This document shows positions 6,036 through 11,389 of a stretch of 11,389 nt of DNA, piece after piece; position 1 is the first letter of the stretch, and each line of letters begins with the position of its first letter. The DNA comes from Thermoplasmata archaeon (GTDB taxonomy: Archaea > Thermoplasmatota > Thermoplasmata > SG8-5). The position numbers and the translations under genes were made by a program. The notes beneath the pieces were generated by a model. The model ran no database searches and was not told where the DNA came from. It saw nothing but the letters and a program-made list of their open reading frames with translations. The stretch is from NCBI GenBank assembly GCA_023136815.1, contig JAGLQM010000014.1, positions 1-11,389 on the forward strand, written 5' to 3'.

Positions 6036-7613
6036 ATGCACTGGATTGACGTTTACGTAGACAAGCTTCTTAGCCAATGTGATTCACATATTATAGAGAG
6101 TGGAACCTCCATCTCCGGCCAGCCACATCTGGGTAGTGCAGAGGACATTATCATCTGCGATGGAATTTTGAAAGGCATAATCCAGAAGGGAGGCAAGGCC
6201 AAGGCAATCTGGGCCATGGACGACATGGACGGCCTGAGAAAAATTCCTGCTCAACTTCCAAAGGAATTTGAAAAATATCTTGGACAGCCAGCTTATGTTC
6301 TACCTTGCCCGGACGGGTGCTGCGATTCTTTTCGCGAACATTTCACAAGGCCATTTTTGGATGACCTGGCAAGAATAGATGTTAAGCCAGAGCCAATATC
6401 TGTGGCACAGATGTACCAGGACGGAAAATATGACAAGGTCATAACCCTGGCACTGGAACGGGCCCAGGAAATAAAGGACATCATGAAAGAGATGTCCGGC
6501 TCCGAACGTGATGATGACTGGCTGCCATTTTTCCCAATATGTGAGAATTGCGGAAAAATACTCAGTACCAAGGCCTATGAGTTTGACGGCAAAATGATAA
6601 AATACATCTGCAAGGGCGGCATTGCCGGTAAAAATTTAATTCCAGGATGCGGCCATGAAGGTGAAGTTGGCATTCGCCAGGGTAAACTTCCATGGCGTGT
6701 GGAATGGGCTGCAAGATGGAGCCATCTGGGAGTAACTTGTGAGCCAATGGGGAAAGACCTCATGGCAGCAGGCGGAACCTATGATACTGGAAAAGCCATT
6801 TGCGAGAAAATATTCGACAGTCCTGCACCGATGCCAGTGCCCTATGAGTGGATAGTCATAGGCGGTGGAAAGAGACTTGGAAAATCTGCTGGCACAATTC
6901 TGACCCTTGGCGAGATGATTGACATTGCCAGTCCCGAGATTGCACGATATTTCTTCTTCAGAACAAACCCAGCCAGCCACAAGGAAATTGACTTCGAGAT
7001 GGCAATACCAAAGCTGGCAGAGGAATATGAGATTGCCGAGAAAATTTACTTTGATATTGATACGGGTTTACCGGAGAAAGAGCTTGACGAGATGAAGCGA
7101 AAATACGAAGTAGCCCAGATTCACGGAGTACCAGAAAACTTCAGCCAGGTATCATATTCACATCTAATTTCAACAGTTCAGACAGCACAGGATTGGGACC
7201 ATATTTTGCGGAAATTAGCAAGAACCGACGACCTCAGTCAGATGACGTCGGAACATGAGCGCAGGCTAAAAGAAAAAGTCCAGGCAGTGCGAACATGGCT
7301 GGAAACCCATGCGCCGGAGAACATGATATTCCAGCTTCAGTTGGAGCACTCCGATGTGGAGATTACCCCTGAGCAAAAAGAAGTACTGGCTAAGCTGTTT
7401 ACCAAGCTTGAAAATGCAGAATGGGTTGCAGATATAATCCACAATAATATTTATGAAACTTCAGTGGAAGCTGAAATAAAAGCTGGCCAGATGTTTAAAC
7501 TAATTTACCAAATATTCCTGGCACGGAGCAAGGGCCCCAGGTTGGGACATTTGCTTGCTTCCCTGGAAAAGGATTTTGTACTTGACAGAATAAAGCATTT
7601 TTCGGAAGCATAG
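6036..7613 (+). CDS. lysS: Lysyl-tRNA synthetase, class I
   Basis: This cytosolic enzyme charges tRNA-Lys with lysine using ATP. The 525-aa length is typical of the class I form found in most archaea. The N-terminal Rossmann domain carries SGTSISGQPHLGS, whose PHLG (30-33) is the HIGH-equivalent. A zinc-binding insertion follows with C169-x2-C172, C192, C205 and H207. The loop at 276-287, GGGKRLGKSAGT, occupies the KMSKS position but departs from the usual KMSxSKG consensus. Residues after about 300 are helical and fit the class I LysRS anticodon-binding region. The ATG at 6036 is preceded by GAGGG six bases upstream, overlapping the end of gfcR. The reading frame is intact throughout, so the unusual loop is not explained by a frameshift. 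Confidence 0.94.
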   Translation: MHWIDVYVDKLLSQCDSHIIESGTSISGQPHLGSAEDIIICDGILKGIIQKGGKAKAIWAMDDMDGLRKIPAQLPKEFEKYLGQPAYVLPCPDGCCDSFREHFTRPFLDDLARIDVKPEPISVAQMYQDGKYDKVITLALERAQEIKDIMKEMSGSERDDDWLPFFPICENCGKILSTKAYEFDGKMIKYICKGGIAGKNLIPGCGHEGEVGIRQGKLPWRVEWAARWSHLGVTCEPMGKDLMAAGGTYDTGKAICEKIFDSPAPMPVPYEWIVIGGGKRLGKSAGTILTLGEMIDIASPEIARYFFFRTNPASHKEIDFEMAIPKLAEEYEIAEKIYFDIDTGLPEKELDEMKRKYEVAQIHGVPENFSQVSYSHLISTVQTAQDWDHILRKLARTDDLSQMTSEHERRLKEKVQAVRTWLETHAPENMIFQLQLEHSDVEITPEQKEVLAKLFTKLENAEWVADIIHNNIYETSVEAEIKAGQMFKLIYQIFLARSKGPRLGHLLASLEKDFVLDRIKHFSEA

Positions 7614-7636
7614 GAATGTATGGGCATTTACATTAA

Positions 7637-7912
7637 TTATTCATCTGGATCTAATATTTTTTCCACTTCCTTTAATATTTTCTTCCCAATCTCGGTGAGC
7701 ATGTATTTTTTCCATGTGCTTTTCTCATCTATGCTTTCAACGATACCTTTCTCTTCCATCTCATGCAGTGCATGGGAAATATTCTGGGTGGAGCGTCCGA
7801 CTTCTTTTGATATGTCCGATGGATGTAAAACAGTTGTTTTTCTGAACGTTTTCAGAGTGATCAATCGTCTGTCAACATCTATTACCCACAAGGCAGTTTT
7901 TCTGATGTCCAT
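7637..7912 (-). CDS. Small winged-helix transcriptional regulator
   Basis: This 91-aa DNA-binding protein consists of a single winged-helix domain. Residues about 12-25 (VDRRLITLKTFRKT) form the first helix region. HPSDISKEVGRSTQNISHAL (about 30-49) is a clear helix-turn-helix with a polar recognition helix, followed by HEMEEKGIVES and a wing with KKYMLTEIGKKIL. A short acidic C-terminal helix could mediate dimerisation. No metal-binding Cys/His cluster or ligand domain is present, so it is not a classic ArsR or MntR sensor. The ATG at 7912 has GAGGT six bases upstream. It lies downstream of the ATPase-VIT1 pair on the same strand, but a 143-nt gap with a dyad suggests its own promoter. The target genes are unknown; regulating its neighbours or itself is an inference. 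Confidence 0.8.
   Translation of the reverse strand: MDIRKTALWVIDVDRRLITLKTFRKTTVLHPSDISKEVGRSTQNISHALHEMEEKGIVESIDEKSTWKKYMLTEIGKKILKEVEKILDPDE
7657..7662 (+). terminator. Possible oligo-T terminator for lysS
   Basis: Six T in a row lie 44 nt after the lysS stop, with further T-rich stretches immediately downstream. Archaeal RNA polymerase often terminates at such tracts without a hairpin. It lies inside the convergent winged-helix gene, and the AT-rich context makes this weak evidence. Confidence 0.22.
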
Positions 7913-7940
7913 AATTTTACCTCAATTAATTTTTACCATG

Positions 7941-7971
7941 CTATTGTGCCATGTTGTTCCAACCACAATAG
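7941..7971. repeat. 8-bp inverted repeat upstream of the winged-helix gene
   Basis: CTATTGTG (7941-7948) and CACAATAG (7964-7971) are perfect inverted copies with a 15-nt spacer. Half-site centres are 23 bp apart, about two helical turns. It lies 29 nt before the start of the 91-aa regulator and would cover the initiation region if AAATAT near 7985-7990 (minus strand) serves as box A. This fits an autoregulatory operator; a hairpin ending the upstream VIT1-like transcript is the alternative. I see no gene in the 7913-8055 gap. Confidence 0.4.
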
Positions 7972-8055
7972 TTGAATGTCATGACCATATTTAGTTTTTT
8001 CATATTCATCAATATTCTTTCATATGTGTGTTCACTTCCTATATTCAGACCTCTT

Positions 8056-8568
8056 TTACACCAGATAATGCTGGATAAGATATACCAGCAATGCAGTTAG
8101 AACTCCCAGGATCATGAGCTTCAATCCAGAAAAAATTATCCACTTTTTTGATACCTTACCAATGTATGCTCCAAGAATGAATAGAGTGATAACAGTACTT
8201 AGCACAGACCAGACCAATGCCTGGTCATGTTCCAGAAGAATAAACGGCACAACAGGTATGAAACCGCCTATTATTGTTGAACTTCCATCCAATAACCCTG
8301 CTTTCAGTCTTTCCTTTTTCATCTTTTTTCCAATCTGGCTGTCCTCGAGGCCTTTAGTCTGCATTGCAAATTCTATCTTCTGGATGTACATGTGTCCCTT
8401 GTACTCCTCGGATGAAAATGCACCCAGGCAATTGGACACACCATTGGCCACTGCGCCGCCAATGCCTGCTGCAAGAACTATTGCAGTATCTGCTGCTGAT
8501 GCTCCAATTACCACACCCAGTGTGGACAAAAGACCATCTATAATTCCTCTGACGAAATGATTTAGCAT
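8056..8568 (-). CDS. VIT1/CCC1-family metal transporter
   Basis: This 170-aa membrane protein of the VIT1/CCC1 type has relatives that move Fe2+ or Mn2+ out of the cytosol or into storage compartments. The first helix holds the family motif GIIDGLLSTLGVVIGAS with D11. The second helix region (about 27-50) is Gly/Ala-rich and ends in SSEEYK. A charged cytosolic loop (about 58-90, KIEFAMQTKGLEDSQIGKKM) resembles a shortened metal-binding domain, and three more hydrophobic helices follow (about 95-112, 117-135 and 143-168). The size matches the small archaeal members. The ATG at 8568 directly abuts the stop codon of the upstream P-type ATPase, with AAGGAG five bases before it, so the two are almost certainly co-translated. 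Which metal it carries is not visible. Confidence 0.83.
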   Translation of the reverse strand: MLNHFVRGIIDGLLSTLGVVIGASAADTAIVLAAGIGGAVANGVSNCLGAFSSEEYKGHMYIQKIEFAMQTKGLEDSQIGKKMKKERLKAGLLDGSSTIIGGFIPVVPFILLEHDQALVWSVLSTVITLFILGAYIGKVSKKWIIFSGLKLMILGVLTALLVYLIQHYLV

Positions 8569-11331
8569 TTAAACTCCTTGATTCGTGGCTGATTTTTCGC
8601 CATGATGCTTGTGTGAATGTGCATTATATTTTCTCATGACTATCTTTTCCAATTCAACAAAAGCAAACAATGCCAGTGCTGCAGACAGTATTGGCATCCA
8701 TCCCACCATGGAGATGGGCTGTGTTTTGAAGAAGGAGCTAATCAGAGGGATATATATGACACCCAGTTGGAGCAATAATGTGAGTCCGGCTCCAACGAAT
8801 ATCCAGCCATTGGAGAAGAAACCCTTGCTCAATGCAGGTTTGGTCAGTGAGCGTGAAGAGAATATGTAAATAATCTCCATCATGACTATTGAGGTCATGG
8901 CCACGGTTCTGGCCTCTTCTTCGGTGGCACCTATGTTCAAGGCAGAATAGAAGGATATGAAAGCACCCAGCATCATTATCGAAGATACCATGACCACCCT
9001 GGCAAACATACGCTTGCTGATGAGTGGAGCCTTGGGGTCCCTGGGCGGACGCTGCAATATTCCCTTTTCCTTCCCCTCCAGGGCAAGTGGGAGCGTGCAT
9101 GTCACCGAGGTAACAAGATTGATCCACAGAACATGAACTGGCATTAGCGGAATAGTAAGGCCAGCAAGAATCGCAATGGTAATTACCGAGGCCTGCCCGA
9201 TACTGGTGGGAATAAGGAATGTTAGCATTTTTTGGAGGTTGTTATACATGTGCCGTCCTTCTTCCACTGCATTAACAATGGTGGCAAAATTATCATCTGC
9301 CAGTATCATGTCAGAAGCCTCTTTTGTTACATCGGTTCCCATGATGCCCATTGATATGCCGATGTCTGCGGCTTTCAATGCTGGCGCATCATTGACTCCG
9401 TCTCCGGTGACTGCAATTATCTCCCCATGTTTCCTCAATTGCTGGACTATTCTAAATTTGTGGATAGGCGAGGCACGTGCATAAACAGGAGTATTTTCCA
9501 CTATTTCATAGAGTGCGTCATCATCCATGGCCTCTAACATATCGCCAGTGACTATGTCCACTCCTTTCTGTGCAATACCCAGTTTGGCAGCAATGGCCCC
9601 TGCGGTAACTGCGTGATCGCCTGTTATCATCACTACCCTTATGTTGGCTCCCTGACAGCGTTTGATTGCATAGATGGCCTCTGGTCTTGGAGGGTCTATC
9701 ATTCCCTGCAATCCAAGGAAAATGAAGTCTTCAAGGTCATTTTCATCTATGGCATCTTTATCAGAGCCAACTTCTTTCTGGGCTATGGCTATAACTCTGA
9801 GAGCCGAAGAGGCCATATCATTTGCCTGGCTCTGTATAGTTTCTCTGTCAATATCAATAATACTTCCATCGCTGGAAAGAGTTTTACTGCACATGGTGAC
9901 TATCTTTTCGGTGCTTCCCTTAAGATATATTATTCTTTTATCATCATATGTATCCAATGTTGCCATGCATTGTGTCTCGGATTCGAATGGTATCTCATCA
10001 ATTCTTGGAAGGTGAAGGTAAAGGTCACCCTTGGCAGCAGAGACAAGCAATGCTCCTTCTGTGGGATCGCCAATCATATCCCCATCATCCTTCAGGGACG
10101 CATCATTGCACACTGCGCCAGCAATCAGTGTATTCATCAGCGCAGGATGTTCCTTTGGTGTGATGGCCTCCTCGCCAGTTAAAAATTCTCCCTCGATGGA
10201 ATAACCATGGCCAGTAACATCATACTTTTTATTACCTGTGAAAATTTTGGTCACAGTCATCTGATTCATTGTAAGGGTTCCTGTCTTGTCAGAGCATATC
10301 ACAGTGGTGCTTCCAAGAGTTTCCACAGATGGAAGATTTCTAATGATTGCCTTTTGATTGGCCATGGTCCTTACACTGAGTGCCAGAGATATTGTCACAA
10401 GGGCAGGAAGTCCCTCGGGTATTGCTGCAACTGCAATGGAAACCGACGCTAGAAAAATGAATACTGGCTCCTGGCCAGATAGAACACCGCCAACAAAGGT
10501 CAGAATCGCCAGGACAGCTACTGTTCCAGAAAGATATACAGCAAAAGAGGAAATTTTCTTTTGCAGCGGAGTCATGGTTTCTTCTGCCTCTCTCATGCAC
10601 GCAGAGATTCTGCTAATCTGTGTGGTATTGGCAACAGATACAACAATGCCTCTTCCTCTTCCATAGGTGACCAGTGTTCCTGCAAAGGCCATGTTCTTCA
10701 TGTCAGCAGGAATGCAAATATCCTCGGATAGAGAATCAATTGTTTTTTCAGAGGGCACAGATTCTCCTGTAAGCATGGCCTCATCAATCTGCAATCCCTT
10801 GGCATAAACGAGCCTTATGTCTGCAGGAACCTTATTTCCAGATTCCAGCAGAACGATATCCCCTGGAACAACCTCTCTGGAAGGTATCACTTTCCTCTGC
10901 CCATCACGGACCACCGTACACTCCGAGACAATCATCTTGTCCAGGGCATCTATGGCCTTGCCAGCCTTCCGCTCCTGCATGAATCCAATTATTACATTGG
11001 CAAGAACCACTGCCAGTATCACAGCAGTATCAACCCAGTGGTCAAGAAGCGCAGTAACTACCGCCGAGAGCAGCAATATGTAAATTAGAAGCGAATGAAT
11101 TTGATGAAAGATAGTTTTCAGTGCACCATCCTTCTTTTTTCCAGTCATTTCATTGAAGCCATGAACAGCACGACGCTCTTCCAGCTCTTTTTCACTGATA
11201 CCTGAACTTCCTGTCTTCAAAATGGACATTACTTTTTCTGTAGAAATCGCATGCCATTTACGAGTTTCATTTAGCCCCTGCTGTACTGCTTTACTTCGAT
11301 TAGAGTTACTATGTGACATTCGGCATCCCAT
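8569..11331 (-). CDS. P2-type cation-transporting P-type ATPase
   Basis: This ion pump of 920 aa is of the Ca2+-ATPase-like (COG0474) group and is driven by ATP through an aspartyl-phosphate. Positions below count from 11331. The N-terminal cation-ATPase domain (WHAISTEKVMSILKTGSSGI) is followed by the actuator motif TGES (E190), the TM4 motif PEGLP (E306), the phosphorylation site DKTGTLT (D348), nucleotide-site KGSTEK, TGD, and TGDGVND (D644, D648). About ten membrane helices are present. TM5 and TM6 read PTSIGQ and NLVTS, lacking the Asn, Glu and Asp ligands of SERCA-type pumps, so Ca2+ is not assured as substrate. The C-terminus carries HSHKHH. The start is uncertain: ATGs at 11385, 11346, 11331 and 11319 are in frame. 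I chose 11331 because a box A lies 25 nt upstream. Confidence 0.9.
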   Translation of the reverse strand: MGCRMSHSNSNRSKAVQQGLNETRKWHAISTEKVMSILKTGSSGISEKELEERRAVHGFNEMTGKKKDGALKTIFHQIHSLLIYILLLSAVVTALLDHWVDTAVILAVVLANVIIGFMQERKAGKAIDALDKMIVSECTVVRDGQRKVIPSREVVPGDIVLLESGNKVPADIRLVYAKGLQIDEAMLTGESVPSEKTIDSLSEDICIPADMKNMAFAGTLVTYGRGRGIVVSVANTTQISRISACMREAEETMTPLQKKISSFAVYLSGTVAVLAILTFVGGVLSGQEPVFIFLASVSIAVAAIPEGLPALVTISLALSVRTMANQKAIIRNLPSVETLGSTTVICSDKTGTLTMNQMTVTKIFTGNKKYDVTGHGYSIEGEFLTGEEAITPKEHPALMNTLIAGAVCNDASLKDDGDMIGDPTEGALLVSAAKGDLYLHLPRIDEIPFESETQCMATLDTYDDKRIIYLKGSTEKIVTMCSKTLSSDGSIIDIDRETIQSQANDMASSALRVIAIAQKEVGSDKDAIDENDLEDFIFLGLQGMIDPPRPEAIYAIKRCQGANIRVVMITGDHAVTAGAIAAKLGIAQKGVDIVTGDMLEAMDDDALYEIVENTPVYARASPIHKFRIVQQLRKHGEIIAVTGDGVNDAPALKAADIGISMGIMGTDVTKEASDMILADDNFATIVNAVEEGRHMYNNLQKMLTFLIPTSIGQASVITIAILAGLTIPLMPVHVLWINLVTSVTCTLPLALEGKEKGILQRPPRDPKAPLISKRMFARVVMVSSIMMLGAFISFYSALNIGATEEEARTVAMTSIVMMEIIYIFSSRSLTKPALSKGFFSNGWIFVGAGLTLLLQLGVIYIPLISSFFKTQPISMVGWMPILSAALALFAFVELEKIVMRKYNAHSHKHHGEKSATNQGV

Positions 11332-11356
11332 CCGTAGCTGGGGCATGTATGGGGAA

Positions 11357-11364
11357 TATTTAAA
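11357..11364 (-). promoter_or_regulatory. Putative box A for the P-type ATPase/VIT1 operon
   Basis: The minus strand reads TTTAAATA, ending 25 nt before the ATG at 11331. This nearly repeats the spacing seen for pyrD and suggests a leaderless mRNA. If correct, the in-frame ATGs at 11385 and 11346 lie upstream of the transcript start and are not used. Confidence 0.42.
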
Positions 11365-11389
11365 ATTATTCTCATATATTTTCATAATT

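Noticed and set aside
8114..8560. 148-codon open frame on the plus strand
   Set aside because: It is a shadow of the VIT1-like gene.
9613..10182. 189-codon open frame on the plus strand
   Set aside because: It is antisense to the P-type ATPase and its codons are the complement of conserved ATPase motifs; no independent support.
1..11389. tRNA/rRNA genes, CRISPR array, insertion sequence, phage or defence genes
   Set aside because: No cloverleaf, spaced direct repeats, transposase, integrase or defence motifs were seen on either strand; the genes are housekeeping, transport and regulatory types.

Overview
This window is chromosomal DNA from an archaeon. The evidence is an archaeal-type A24 prepilin peptidase, a class I lysyl-tRNA synthetase, a GfcR-type HTH/phosphoribosyltransferase regulator, a short single-domain KaiC/RAD55-like ATPase, TATA (box A) promoters, and a mix of apparently leaderless starts and Shine-Dalgarno (SD) starts. 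It looks euryarchaeal in the broad sense. A Thermoplasmatota-like lineage is possible, but the sequence alone does not settle this. There are no rRNA or tRNA genes, transposases, CRISPR arrays or phage genes that I can see.

Layout: 59-1597 (-) encodes an MscS-type channel with a signal peptide and an exported Ig-like N-terminal domain. 1718-2674 (+) encodes an archaeal prepilin peptidase, diverging from the channel gene. 2671-4336 (-) is a pyrD-pyrK pair encoding the two subunits of a class 1B dihydroorotate dehydrogenase. 4422-5117 (-) encodes a single-domain KaiC-like ATPase. 5118-5408 is a divergent regulatory region rich in inverted repeats. 5409-7613 (+) is a two-gene unit, a GfcR-like regulator followed 9 nt later by class I LysRS. 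7637-7912 (-) encodes a small winged-helix regulator. 8056-11331 (-) is a tightly coupled pair: a P2-type cation ATPase whose stop codon abuts the start of a VIT1/CCC1-family transporter. Coding density is high, and the only sizeable gaps are about 1598-1717, 5118-5408 and 7913-8055.

How the genes work together: PyrD and PyrK form one enzyme of pyrimidine synthesis. The P-type ATPase, VIT1-like transporter and winged-helix regulator look like a cation or metal homeostasis locus. The GfcR-like protein and LysRS share an operon. The prepilin peptidase implies that the organism makes type IV pili or an archaellum from genes outside this window.

Most of the genes are ordinary families. The signals most worth a second look are regulatory or at residue level: three pairs of related half-sites, each 32 bp apart, in the 5180-5379 region; a perfect dyad centred on the pyrD TATA box; a strongly altered KMSKS loop in LysRS; and replacement of three SERCA-type cation ligands in the P-type ATPase. 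I did not find a convincing new multi-gene system.
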